Origin: Collinsella aerofaciens
GTDB lineage: Bacteria > Actinomycetota > Coriobacteriia > Coriobacteriales > Coriobacteriaceae
Assembly (NCBI GenBank): GCA_030841765.1
Contig: JAUUSS010000010.1
Coordinates: 1 to 36,845, forward strand
Direction: 5' to 3'
Length of the DNA: 36,845 bases
A model generated the notes under the pieces. The model did not search any database. It saw only the letters and a list, made by a program, of their open reading frames with translations, and was not told the origin of the DNA. The position numbers and the translations under genes were made by a program. This document shows, one piece after another, positions 1-7,409 of the stretch. Positions within the stretch are counted from its first letter, which is position 1. Each line of letters opens with the position of its first letter.

Positions 1-6
1 AAAGGG

Positions 7-32
7 AAGAGGCGGGGCATGCCCCGCCTCTT
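7..32. terminator. Perfect palindrome, probable terminator of a gene outside the window
   Basis: AAGAGGCGGGGCA is followed directly by its exact reverse complement, giving a strong GC-rich stem. On the minus strand it is followed by a T-rich stretch, so it could end transcription in either direction. The gene it serves lies outside the window. Confidence 0.5.
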
Positions 33-75
33 ACACCACATCTCTGCGCGCTACCTGGTTTTGACCCCCGTGTTC

Positions 76-284
76 AAAAAATGCCAAATATGAGTACTGT
101 TGCAAAAGAGGTGGCATATTTTTCGGCCTGTCCTGAGTAAAAATGGGCTCAAAATCAATTTATCTAACCCCCTTTAAAGGGCGTTTGACGGCTTTCAACC
201 TCTTCAAATCGCTTAAAGTAAGCAATTTGCTCTCGATTTTGCTGCTACTAAATTGGTGGCAGTACTCATATTTGCCACTTTTTG
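76..284. repeat. About 210-bp element bounded by inverted repeats
   Basis: CAAATATGAGTACTG at 85-99 recurs as an exact reverse complement at 260-274. The match extends outward with a few mismatches to about 25 bp per arm. The interior is AT-richer than its surroundings and I see no gene in it. This could be a miniature mobile element, a structured RNA or the leader of the HPr gene. It fills most of the gene-free stretch 1-386. Confidence 0.5.
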
Positions 285-386
285 CCCACGAGGTGTTCAG
301 AGGAGCTCTCGACAAACATCTAACGCTACAATAACTACCACGAGGCTGGGTTTGCCGGCCGAATGTGCGATGTCGTGGGAGGGGAC

Positions 387-635
387 ATGGTCGAATTTAC
401 GAAGACGATTAAAGATCCGTTGGGATTGCATGCCCGCCCGGTTGCGCTGCTCTATGACATTATCGCCAAGCATCGTAGTGACGTGTCGGTCAGCATCGGT
501 GACCGCCATACCGACGGTCGCGACGTTATAGGGCTCATGGCACTCTGTGGCGAATGTGGCGAAGACGTCGTGTTCCGCGTTTCGGGCGTGGATGAGGCTT
601 CCTGCGTCACGTCGATCAGAAACCTCTCGCTTTAG
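387..635 (+). CDS. HPr-like phosphocarrier protein with Asp at position 46
   Basis: This 82-residue protein matches the size of HPr, the phosphocarrier that passes phosphate from enzyme I to sugar-specific enzyme II proteins. The active-site block LGLHARP places the phosphorylated histidine at exactly residue 15. The start at 387 is preferred over the ATG at 363 because GGAGGGG lies just upstream and because it gives canonical numbering. In low-GC Gram-positive HPr, residue 46 is the serine phosphorylated by HPr kinase; here the local sequence is GRDVIGLMAL, so residue 46 is Asp. Regulation through Ser46 phosphorylation is therefore impossible, and the protein may act as a permanent mimic of the phospho-serine form. 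It stands alone, without ptsI beside it, and is followed by a strong terminator. Family assignment is firm; the regulatory reading is inference. Confidence 0.9.
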   Translation: MVEFTKTIKDPLGLHARPVALLYDIIAKHRSDVSVSIGDRHTDGRDVIGLMALCGECGEDVVFRVSGVDEASCVTSIRNLSL

Positions 636-685
636 CCACAACAATGTTGCAAGGGGACGGTCCCTTTGTCGCATTCATTGGCATC

Positions 686-727
686 AAGAGGCGCCGCAAA
701 GAGACGGTCTTTGCGGCGCCTCTTTTG
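686..727 (+). terminator. Rho-independent terminator of the HPr gene
   Basis: AAGAGGCGCCGCAAAGA pairs with TCTTTGCGGCGCCTCTT across a short loop and runs into a T-rich tail. Confidence 0.85.
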
Positions 728-772
728 TTTCGTATAGGAAACTTTTTCGAAATCTGAATGGGGACCCTTTCC

Positions 773-828
773 AAAAAGTTTACCACGTGCTAGTTTACTA
801 TAGCGAACATAGACGTGGTTAACTTTTT
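773..828. promoter_or_regulatory. Long inverted repeat upstream of feoA, candidate operator
   Basis: AAAAAGTTTACCACGT at 773-788 and ACGTGGTTAACTTTTT at 813-828 are reverse complements with one mismatch, 24 bp apart. Between them lies a smaller imperfect dyad around CTATAG (793-808). The position, 40-100 bp before feoA, suggests a metal-dependent repressor site, but I cannot assign the regulator from sequence alone. Confidence 0.5.
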
Positions 829-869
829 ACGCGTCGATGTTGAGGACGAACTGACGTTAGGAGCAACTC

Positions 870-1112
870 ATGTCTTGCGGACCGCAGATGCCGGCCATGC
901 CGCTTTCGATGGTAAAAGCGGGCGAAACCGTGCGCGTGTCTCGTGTAAAGGGCAATGAGGACATGAAGCACCACCTCAAGGACCTCGGCTTTGTCGAGGG
1001 CAACGAAATCCACGTGGTGAGCTCGAGTGGTGCCAATATCATCGTCACGGTGCTGGGCGCACGCTTTGGCATCGATTCCAAGGTTGCCATGCACATCATG
1101 ACCGTCGGTTAG
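870..1112 (+). CDS. feoA: FeoA-family ferrous iron transport protein (first copy)
   Basis: An 80-residue cytoplasmic protein with the SH3-like FeoA fold. Diagnostic features are MVKAGETVRV near the start, the segment HHLKDLGFVEGNEIHVV and the final IDSKVAMHIMTV strand. FeoA proteins are thought to modulate the FeoB iron channel. The short N-terminal extension MSCGPQMPAMPLS contains a cysteine and is not typical. The start follows TTAGGAG by 7 bp. It is the first gene of a feoA-feoA-feoB cluster and lies 39 bp before the second feoA. Two separate FeoA proteins are common in anaerobes; which one binds FeoB cannot be told from sequence. Confidence 0.92.
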   Translation: MSCGPQMPAMPLSMVKAGETVRVSRVKGNEDMKHHLKDLGFVEGNEIHVVSSSGANIIVTVLGARFGIDSKVAMHIMTVG

Positions 1113-1151
1113 TCCGCAGCATTTCATAAAAACCGAAAGGGGGACAAGAGG

Positions 1152-1373
1152 ATGAAGACGTTGGGTGACGTTAAGGTGGGCGAGAGCTCCACCATCGTCA
1201 AGCTTCACGGTGAGGGTGCGCTTCGCCGCCACCTTATGGACCTGGGGCTCATCAAGGGCACTTCGTTCAAGGTCGTGAAGGTTGCACCGCTCGGTGATCC
1301 GGTCGAGATCAACGTGCGCGGCTACGAGCTTTCCATCCGCAAGGAGGAGGCCGCCGTCGTCGAGGTTCAGTAA
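1152..1373 (+). CDS. feoA: FeoA-family ferrous iron transport protein (second copy)
   Basis: A 73-residue FeoA-domain protein: TLGDVKVGESSTIVKL, then LRRHLMDLGLIKGTSFKVVKVAPLGDPVEI and YELSIRKEEA. The last two segments match the canonical FeoA signature (MDLGL-x-KG and GDP-x-E-x2-VRGYELSIRK) better than the first copy, so this is the more classical FeoA. A strong GAAAGGGGG ribosome site lies just upstream. It is separated from feoB by 123 bp that hold a DtxR-like palindrome, so feoB may also have its own promoter. Confidence 0.93.
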   Translation: MKTLGDVKVGESSTIVKLHGEGALRRHLMDLGLIKGTSFKVVKVAPLGDPVEINVRGYELSIRKEEAAVVEVQ

Positions 1374-1401
1374 GGACTCGCGGCGCATATTTCTGCAGAT
1401 C

Positions 1402-1421
1402 AAGTTAGGTTTTTCTAACTT
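1402..1421. promoter_or_regulatory. DtxR/IdeR-like palindrome upstream of feoB
   Basis: AAGTTAG and CTAACTT form a perfect 7-bp dyad around a 6-bp centre. The arrangement resembles the TTAGGTTAG-type half sites of iron-dependent DtxR/IdeR/SirR repressors. It lies 75 bp before the feoB start, suggesting iron-repressed transcription. Regulator identity is inferred. Confidence 0.6.
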
Positions 1422-1496
1422 AATGCAGCAACTTTAAAGCACATTATCCAGCCTGCGCGGAGAAAGCAGCGCGGGCAAACAAGGAAGAAGGATTGA

Positions 1497-3824
1497 ATGG
1501 CGGATTCTCAGATCCATGTCGCGCTGGCGGGTAACCCCAACTGCGGCAAGACCACGCTTTTCAACCTGATCACCGGCGCCAACGGCTACGTTGGCAACTG
1601 GCCCGGCGTCACGGTTGAGAAAAAGGAAGCCAAGCTCCTAAGCGACAAGAACGTTACCATCACGGACCTCCCTGGCATCTACTCGCTTTCCCCCTACAGC
1701 CCCGAGGAGCAATGCTCGCGCGATTACCTCATGAGCGGCGAGCCCGATGTTGTCGTCCAAGTTGTCGATGCCACCAACCTCGAGCGCAACCTGTACCTGG
1801 CGCTTCAGGTCATCGAGACCGGCCTGCCCGTGGTCGTTGCCCTCAACATGGCCGACTTGGTCGAGAAGAACGGCGACAAGATCGACACCGACAAGCTTTC
1901 CAAGAAGCTCGGCTGCCCGGTTATGATGATCTCCGCTCTTAAGAACAAGGGCATCACGGAGCTCTTCGAGCAGGTTAAGAAGTCCGCTGCTTCCAAGGGC
2001 CAGGTGCCGGAGCACAAGTTCGACTCCTCCATCGAGGACGTTCTGGACCACATCGAGAACAACCTGCCGGCAAGCGTCCCCGCCAACAAGCGCCGCTACT
2101 ATGCCGTCAAGCTGTTCGAGCGCGATGCGGACGCCTGCAAGCTCATCAACCTCACCAAGGAGAAGGCCGCTCGCGTCGAAGAGCTGGTCGCTCAGTGCGA
2201 GCAGGACTGCGACGATGACGCCGAGTCCATCATCACCGGCGAGCGCTACGGCGTCATTGCCCACATCATCGACGAGTGCCTCACCAAGGCTCCTGCCAAG
2301 ATGAGCACCTCCGAGAAGATCGACCGTGTGGTTACCAACCGTATCCTGGGCCTGCCGATCTTTGTGGTCATCATGTTCTGCGTGTACTACATCGCCGTTT
2401 CCACCTTGGGTGGCACGGTGACGGACTTCACCAACGACCAGCTCTTCGGCACCGACGGCTGGTACGTGCTCGGTCAGGGCCGCGACGCCTATGACGCGGC
2501 TGTCGAGGCTGCGGGCGACAATGCCGACTCGGTCGATCCGGCGCAGTACGGCCCCTATGTCCCGGGTATTACCACTATGGTGCACGATGCCCTCGTGGCG
2601 GGCGGCACCGAGGACGGTGGCCTGGTCGACTCGCTCGTCTGTGAGGGTATCGTCGGCGGCCTGGGTGCCATCTTTGGCTTTGTGCCGCAGATGTTCCTGC
2701 TGTTCGTCATGCTGTCCTTCCTGGAGGACTGCGGCTATATGGCCCGCGTCGCCTTCATCATGGACCGCGTGTTCCGCCGCTTTGGCCTGTCCGGTAAGTC
2801 CTTCATCCCCATGCTCGTGTCCTCGGGCTGCGGCGTCCCCGGCGTCATGGCCACCAAGACCATCGAGAACGAGAAGGACCGCCGCATGACGGTCATGACC
2901 ACCACGTTCATTCCCTGTGGCGCCAAGCTGCCGATCATCGCCCTGCTCATGGGTTCCATCATCGGCGATTCTTCCACCACCGCCGCGTGGATTAGCCCGC
3001 TCTTCTACTTCCTGGGCGTCTTTGCCGTCATCGCCTCGGGCCTCATGCTCAAGAAGACCAAGCTCTTCGCCGGTCGCCCGACGCCGTTCGTTATGGAGCT
3101 TCCCGCCTACCACTTCCCGGCGATCCGCTCTTGGGCGCTGCACGTGTGGGAGCGCTGCTGGGCCTTTATCAAGAAAGCCGGCACGGTCATCTTCGCGTCC
3201 ACCGTCGTGGTTTGGTTCCTCTCCAACTTTGGTAGCTACAACGGCTCCTTTGGCTTCCTGCCTGCGATGGACGGCATTCCCGAGGAGTTCATGGACTACT
3301 CCGTGCTCGCCATGCTGGGCAACCTGGTTGCTTGGATCTTCGCCCCGCTCGGCTTTAGCACCTGGCAGGCAACCGCACTGACCGTCTCTGGCCTCGTCGC
3401 CAAGGAGAACGTCGTCGCCACCGCCGGCTCGCTGCTGTCCGTCGCCGACGCGGGCGAGACCGACCCGAGCCTGTGGACCGCGTTTGCCGGCATGTTCCCC
3501 ACCATGGGCGCTTGCGTGGCCTTCGGCGCCTTCAACCTGCTGTGCGCTCCGTGCTTTGCCGCCATTGGCACCATCCGCAACCAGATGGACTCTGGCAAGT
3601 GGACCGCGATTGCCATCGGCTACGAGTGCGCCTTCGCTTGGGTGATCGGCCTGTTCATCAACCAGTTCTACAACCTGCTTGTCCTTGGGCAGTTTGGTAT
3701 CTGGACGGTTGTGGCCATTGTGCTGCTGGTTGCGATGCTCTTCCAGATTTTCCGTCCCATGCCCAAGCATGCATGGACCGATGAGGACGAGACCAACGCT
3801 GCCTCCGCCGCAGTTTCCGCTTAA
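1497..3824 (+). CDS. feoB: Ferrous iron transport protein B
   Basis: FeoB is the GTP-dependent inner-membrane Fe(II) transporter. The 775 residues match the family's usual size. The N-terminal G domain carries the P-loop GNPNCGKTT at 12-20, DLPG at 57-60 and NMAD near 117. It is followed by a helical GDI-like region and then the membrane domain from about residue 280, with the Gate motifs around GYMARVAFIMDR, SSGCGVPGVMATKTI and the later ALTVSGLVAKENVVAT. An insertion of about 60 polar residues between the first two membrane segments (about 310-375) is rich in Asp and Gly and is probably outside the cell. A good AAGGAAGAAGG ribosome site precedes the start. The gene ends at a strong terminator, with a small Cys-rich partner just after. 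Confidence 0.97.
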   Translation: MADSQIHVALAGNPNCGKTTLFNLITGANGYVGNWPGVTVEKKEAKLLSDKNVTITDLPGIYSLSPYSPEEQCSRDYLMSGEPDVVVQVVDATNLERNLYLALQVIETGLPVVVALNMADLVEKNGDKIDTDKLSKKLGCPVMMISALKNKGITELFEQVKKSAASKGQVPEHKFDSSIEDVLDHIENNLPASVPANKRRYYAVKLFERDADACKLINLTKEKAARVEELVAQCEQDCDDDAESIITGERYGVIAHIIDECLTKAPAKMSTSEKIDRVVTNRILGLPIFVVIMFCVYYIAVSTLGGTVTDFTNDQLFGTDGWYVLGQGRDAYDAAVEAAGDNADSVDPAQYGPYVPGITTMVHDALVAGGTEDGGLVDSLVCEGIVGGLGAIFGFVPQMFLLFVMLSFLEDCGYMARVAFIMDRVFRRFGLSGKSFIPMLVSSGCGVPGVMATKTIENEKDRRMTVMTTTFIPCGAKLPIIALLMGSIIGDSSTTAAWISPLFYFLGVFAVIASGLMLKKTKLFAGRPTPFVMELPAYHFPAIRSWALHVWERCWAFIKKAGTVIFASTVVVWFLSNFGSYNGSFGFLPAMDGIPEEFMDYSVLAMLGNLVAWIFAPLGFSTWQATALTVSGLVAKENVVATAGSLLSVADAGETDPSLWTAFAGMFPTMGACVAFGAFNLLCAPCFAAIGTIRNQMDSGKWTAIAIGYECAFAWVIGLFINQFYNLLVLGQFGIWTVVAIVLLVAMLFQIFRPMPKHAWTDEDETNAASAAVSA

Positions 3825-3853
3825 GTCCGAATAAGGATTAACCCCTTTCCACG

Positions 3854-3886
3854 AGCCCGGGTGTCCCAGCGACACCCGGGCTTTTT
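3854..3886 (+). terminator. Rho-independent terminator after feoB
   Basis: AGCCCGGGTGTC pairs with GACACCCGGGCT and is followed by a run of five T. Confidence 0.9.
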
Positions 3887-3999
3887 GGTGGGGGAGATGT
3901 GGCGTTTCCGCAGATAAAACCGACCAAAACAAACCTGTCCCTTTTTGGTAGGTGGAGAATGGGGTAAAGTAAGTGATGGTTAACTAGAGGAGGCTTGCT

Positions 4000-4200
4000 A
4001 TGGCACCTATCGATATTGTTGTACTGGCTGTTATCGGTATTGCGTTTGTCGCGGTATGCGTGCGCATCTACCGCAAGGGCACCTGCGCCGACTGCGCTCA
4101 GGGCGGCGTTTGCACGGGGCATTGCTCCAACAAAAAGACGTGCGCCGCGCTTAAGGGCGTGGACAAAATCGCCGAAGACTTGGGCCGCGGTATCAAATAA
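4000..4200 (+). CDS. Small Cys-rich single-pass membrane protein, FeoB-associated type
   Basis: A 66-residue protein with one membrane segment at about residues 4-23 (IDIVVLAVIGIAFVAVCVRI), followed by a basic RKG and a cytoplasmic cysteine cluster with Cys at 29, 32, 38, 42 and 48. This layout matches the small FeoB-associated Cys-rich membrane proteins often found directly after feoB in anaerobes, which may sense iron or redox state or bind metal. The start follows AGAGGAGG. Because the feoB terminator lies between, it is probably transcribed from its own promoter near 3955-3985. The function is inferred from context. Confidence 0.8.
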   Translation: MAPIDIVVLAVIGIAFVAVCVRIYRKGTCADCAQGGVCTGHCSNKKTCAALKGVDKIAEDLGRGIK

Positions 4201-4213
4201 GGTCCGGACATCC

Positions 4214-4248
4214 AAGCGCTCCGCGGGCATCCGTTCGCGGGGCGCTTT
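4214..4248 (+). terminator. Probable terminator after the Cys-rich protein gene
   Basis: AAGCGCTCCGCG pairs with CGCGGGGCGCTT; a short T-rich tail follows. Confidence 0.65.
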
Positions 4249-4344
4249 GTGCATTTGAGGGAGAGCACGGCGAGTCGAAGAGTATTTTTGGGGTATCGTT
4301 AACTGGACTATTAATTGGCAACTTATCTATAACGGAGTAACCGC

Positions 4345-5424
4345 ATGAGCGCTCGCGTAACCATGAAGGACATAGCCGCCGAGCTTGGCGTTTCCATCAA
4401 TACCGTGCACAAGGCTCTGACGGGAAAGGCCGGCGTGAGCGAATCCGTGCGCGCCAAGGTGAACGCTAAGGCCGAGGCCATGGGCTATCACCGCAACACA
4501 AGTGCCTCAAGCCTGCGCCGCAAGGATATCAATCTGGTGTTTTGCCTGCCCCGCGCATCGCGCGAAGGAGCGTACTTTTTCCGTTACCTGTGGGAAGGCT
4601 GCAATCGCTTTGAACAGGAGGTCATCGACCGGGGCATTACGGTTGAGCGCGTTGAATTTGGCGTGGGCGGCTACGCTGATGCACTCGAGCAAATCGACGA
4701 GCGTCTGCAGGTGGGCGAGAAGATTGATGGCTTGCTCGCCTATGCGCCGGGCGACGATCGTGCGACTGAGCTTTTGGGGCAGATCGCCGAGGCGGGCGTG
4801 ACGATTGAGCTTGTCGACGGCGACCGTCCGCATTTGAATCGTTTGGGTGCGAGCTTGGCCGATTATTCGACGGCAGGCAGCCTTATGGCCGAGCAGGCGG
4901 CAAACCTGGTCCATGCTTCTGGGGCCGACGCCCGCGTGCTCCTTTTGACAGGCGACCCATATACCGATTCGCACTATCTAACCGCCCGCGCCTTCCACAA
5001 TTACCTGCGCGAACGTGATATTCCATGGCAGGTTGAGGATCTTGCAGGTGCCCATGCGCAAGTCAAACAACTCGAGCATGAGCTCGAAAAGCGCTTGAGT
5101 GCGCCGGACGCCCCCGAACTTATCTGTAGCGTTTTTGCCGTTGGTTCCGAAGTGGTTGCCGACGCGCTCGTCTCGACCGGCAAGGCCGGTCGGGTCATGG
5201 TGATCGGCAACGACCTGTTTCCCGAAAGCGCCCTGGCCTTGCGCCGCGGTATCTTTACCAATATTGTCTATAAGGACCCGACGAGCCTGGCGTATCGCGG
5301 CGCCAAGACACTGGGCGATTATTTGCTGTGGGGAAGGACCCCGACGGAGCCCGTCCAGAAGGGCGCCGTCGAGATGGTATTTGCCAGCAATGTCGACCGC
5401 TACTGCGAACTTGCGGGTATTTAG
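4345..5424 (+). CDS. LacI-family regulator, probable controller of the pectin/galacturonate genes
   Basis: A 359-residue LacI/GalR-type regulator. The helix-turn-helix is at about residues 6-27 (VTMKDIAAELGVSINTVHKAL), followed by the hinge region and a periplasmic-binding-protein-like effector domain from about residue 62 (INLVFCLP). The start follows an ACGGAG ribosome site. It lies next to the uxaCBA operon in the same direction, and palindromes of the LacI type centred on CG (GTGAACGTTCAC) lie before uxaC, the symporter, GH105 and the dhuD-like gene. This makes it the obvious candidate to bind them, with galacturonate or a downstream uronate as effector. I see no copy of the palindrome before the regulator itself, so it may not control itself. 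The link between protein and sites is inference. Confidence 0.88.
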   Translation: MSARVTMKDIAAELGVSINTVHKALTGKAGVSESVRAKVNAKAEAMGYHRNTSASSLRRKDINLVFCLPRASREGAYFFRYLWEGCNRFEQEVIDRGITVERVEFGVGGYADALEQIDERLQVGEKIDGLLAYAPGDDRATELLGQIAEAGVTIELVDGDRPHLNRLGASLADYSTAGSLMAEQAANLVHASGADARVLLLTGDPYTDSHYLTARAFHNYLRERDIPWQVEDLAGAHAQVKQLEHELEKRLSAPDAPELICSVFAVGSEVVADALVSTGKAGRVMVIGNDLFPESALALRRGIFTNIVYKDPTSLAYRGAKTLGDYLLWGRTPTEPVQKGAVEMVFASNVDRYCELAGI

Positions 5425-5450
5425 CCGATTGAGCAGGTACCCCCTCTTGC

Positions 5451-5647
5451 GACGTGCATTTTTGGGAGTATTCAGCATTGGCATGCCCTGAATGAGGTGC
5501 AGAACGACTGTTTTAAGTGCCCCCGATGGCGTAATTTGCCATCGGGGGCACTTTTTATGCCGATCGGGCGCTATCTGCGTTCCAAATAGGACGCTGAGGA
5601 TGGCGCACGGCGCGCTCCAATGCTGAATACTCCCAAAAATGTACGTC
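5451..5647. repeat. 197-bp element with 31-bp terminal inverted repeats
   Basis: The arms at 5451-5481 and 5617-5647 match at 30 of 31 positions as reverse complements (core TTTTTGGGAGTATTCAGC). The interior carries the terminator of the LacI-family gene and no gene. This could be a miniature inverted-repeat element that now supplies a terminator, or a genome-wide extragenic dyad. It accounts for much of the 460-bp gap 5425-5884. Confidence 0.7.
5515..5555 (+). terminator. Rho-independent terminator of the LacI-family gene
   Basis: AAGTGCCCCCGATGGC pairs with GCCATCGGGGGCACTT and is followed by TTTTTAT. It sits inside the larger dyad element. Confidence 0.9.
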
Positions 5648-5743
5648 GGGACATGACCCACCTGAGCAAAAGCGCTCAAGTTCGGTGTTCGGGGACGCCA
5701 ACCGGTCCGCAATGCATGCAAGTCACAGCTCCGGCAACCGTTG

Positions 5744-5763
5744 AACGGGCAAAACCTACCGTT
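5744..5763. promoter_or_regulatory. Second conserved dyad (AACGG-N10-CCGTT) before uxaC
   Basis: AACGG and CCGTT are separated by exactly 10 bp, with an A-rich spacer. The same dyad and spacing occur before the symporter gene at 10685-10704, 17-18 bp from the main palindrome in both cases. This suggests a second protein site or an auxiliary site for the same regulator. Confidence 0.5.
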
Positions 5764-5779
5764 CACCCCATGGTTGTTA

Positions 5780-5794
5780 GGTGAACGTTCACCT
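5780..5794. promoter_or_regulatory. LacI-type operator 1 of the uxaCBA operon
   Basis: GGTGAACGTTCACCT, a near-perfect palindrome with the central CG typical of LacI-family sites. It lies 91 bp before the uxaC start and 38 bp (centre to centre) from operator 2. Confidence 0.8.
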
Positions 5795-5817
5795 TTTGAG
5801 TCGTAATGGATTAGTAT

Positions 5818-5832
5818 GGTGAACGTTCACCT
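5818..5832. promoter_or_regulatory. LacI-type operator 2 of the uxaCBA operon
   Basis: GGTGAACGTTCACCT, identical to operator 1. TAGTAT at 5812-5817 is a possible -10 element, so this copy would overlap the transcription start and block polymerase. The ATG at 5816 falls at its edge and is not the uxaC start. Confidence 0.82.
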
Positions 5833-5884
5833 AGAGGATGACGAGCGTATTGTGCGCCCGCTCCGCAAACAAAGGGGTTGTTTG

Positions 5885-7312
5885 ATGAAAAACTTCATGG
5901 ACGATCAGGATTTCCTGCTGAGCACCAAGACCGGCGAGGAGCTGTTCCACAACTTTGCCGAGGGCATGCCCATCGTCGACTACCACTGCCACATTTCTCC
6001 CAAGGAGATTTGGGAGGACAAGCGTTTCGAGAACATCACCGAGGTTTGGCTGGGCGGCGACCACTACAAGTGGCGCCTGATGCGTGCCAACGGCGTCGAC
6101 GAGCGCTTTATCACTGGCGACGCCCCTGCTCGCGAGAAGTTCCAAAAGTGGGCCGAGACCCTGGGTCGCTGCGTCGGCAACCCCGTCTTTGAGTGGAGCC
6201 ACCTGGAGCTTAAGCGCTACTTTGGCTACGAGGGCGTCCTCAACGGCAAGACTGCCCAGGAGGTTTGGGACCTTGCCAACGCCAAGCTCGCCGAGGCCAG
6301 TTTCACCTGCCGCAACCTGATCAAGCAGTCCAACGTCCGCATGATCTGCACTACTGACGACCCCGCCGACAGCTTTGAGTGGCACAAGAAGATTGCCGCC
6401 GACGACAGCTTTGACGTTCAGGTCGTTCCCGCCATGCGCCCCGATGCCGCTTTGCGCATCGAGCGCGGCCAGGAGTTTGCCGACTACTGCAAGCACCTCT
6501 CCGAGGTTGCCGGCGTTGAGGTCAGCGACTTTGAGGGCATGAAGGCTGCCATTTCCAAGCGCTACGACGTTGCTCACGAGCTGGGCTGCCGCGCATCCGA
6601 CCATGCACTCGACTACGTTATGTACGTCCCGGCTACCGCCGACGAGATCGAGGCTATCTTTGCCAAGGGTCTGGCTGCCGAGCCGCTTACCGAGGAAGAG
6701 GTCCTCAAGTACAAGACTGCCTTTATGCAGTTTGTCGCTGGCGAGTATGTCCGTCTGGGCTGGGCCATGCAGCTGCACTTTGGCTGCAAGCGCGACAACA
6801 ATCGCGCCATGTTTGCCAAGCTCGGTCCCGATACCGGCTACGACTGCATCTCCAACTACACGCCGTCCGACCAGCTCGCCGATTTCCTCAACTCCATTCA
6901 GGAGACTTGCGGCCTGCCCAAGACCATCCTGTACAGTCTGAACCCCATCGACAACACCATGATCGATACCGTGATGGGCTGCTTCCAGGAGGCTCCGACT
7001 GCCGGTAAGATCCAGAACGGCTCCGCCTGGTGGTTCAACGACAACGAGGTCGGTATGCGCGAGCAGCTCACGGCTCTGGCTAACGAGGGCGTGCTGGGCA
7101 ACTTTGTGGGCATGCTTACCGATTCCCGCTCCTTCCTGTCCTACCCGCGTCACGAGTACTTCCGTCGCGTGCTGTGCGGCGTGATCGGCGAGTGGGTCGA
7201 GCAGGGCAAGTATCCGGCCGACATGGAGCTGCTGGGAGCCATCGTGCGCGACATCAGCTACAACAACGCGGTCCGTTACTTTGGCTTTGACCTGGATACC
7301 GTCGAGGCCTAA
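5885..7312 (+). CDS. uxaC: Glucuronate/galacturonate isomerase
   Basis: UxaC converts D-galacturonate to D-tagaturonate (and D-glucuronate to D-fructuronate), the first step of the isomerase pathway in the cytoplasm. The protein is 475 residues from the start at 5885, the usual size. Metal-binding VDYHCHISPKEI carries His34 and His36; further family motifs are ICTTDDPADS, the downstream VVPAMRPD and RVLCGVIGEWVE. The start is chosen because AAAGGGG lies just upstream and MKNFMDDQDFLL is the normal N-terminus; an upstream in-frame ATG at 5816 lies within the operator. It is the first gene of uxaC-uxaB-uxaA, with two LacI-type operators directly upstream. Confidence 0.96.
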   Translation: MKNFMDDQDFLLSTKTGEELFHNFAEGMPIVDYHCHISPKEIWEDKRFENITEVWLGGDHYKWRLMRANGVDERFITGDAPAREKFQKWAETLGRCVGNPVFEWSHLELKRYFGYEGVLNGKTAQEVWDLANAKLAEASFTCRNLIKQSNVRMICTTDDPADSFEWHKKIAADDSFDVQVVPAMRPDAALRIERGQEFADYCKHLSEVAGVEVSDFEGMKAAISKRYDVAHELGCRASDHALDYVMYVPATADEIEAIFAKGLAAEPLTEEEVLKYKTAFMQFVAGEYVRLGWAMQLHFGCKRDNNRAMFAKLGPDTGYDCISNYTPSDQLADFLNSIQETCGLPKTILYSLNPIDNTMIDTVMGCFQEAPTAGKIQNGSAWWFNDNEVGMREQLTALANEGVLGNFVGMLTDSRSFLSYPRHEYFRRVLCGVIGEWVEQGKYPADMELLGAIVRDISYNNAVRYFGFDLDTVEA

Positions 7313-7337
7313 ACCCGCATCGAATCACACCGAACTC

Positions 7338-7373
7338 GGGAGCGCCGTTGCCACACGCGGCGCCCCCCGTTTT
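7338..7373 (+). terminator. Weak hairpin between uxaC and uxaB
   Basis: A GGGAGCGCCG-type stem pairs imperfectly with CGGCGCCCCC and is followed by GTTTT. It is more likely a partial terminator or mRNA-stabilising stem than a true end, since the operon continues. Confidence 0.4.
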
Positions 7374-7409
7374 GCCTGCACGCTAACAGCAATCTAAGGA
7401 GAGACATCG

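Noticed and set aside
1638..3932. 764-codon open frame on the minus strand opposite feoB
   Set aside because: It mirrors the feoB reading frame, has low-complexity His/Gly/Asp-rich sequence with no family features, and lacks a ribosome site. It is a by-product of high GC content, as are the long antisense frames opposite uxaC, uxaB, the symporter, the flavoenzyme and kdpB.
5816..5884. Upstream in-frame start for uxaC
   Set aside because: The ATG overlaps the LacI-type operator and would add 23 residues not typical of UxaC; AAAGGGG before 5885 is a much better ribosome site.
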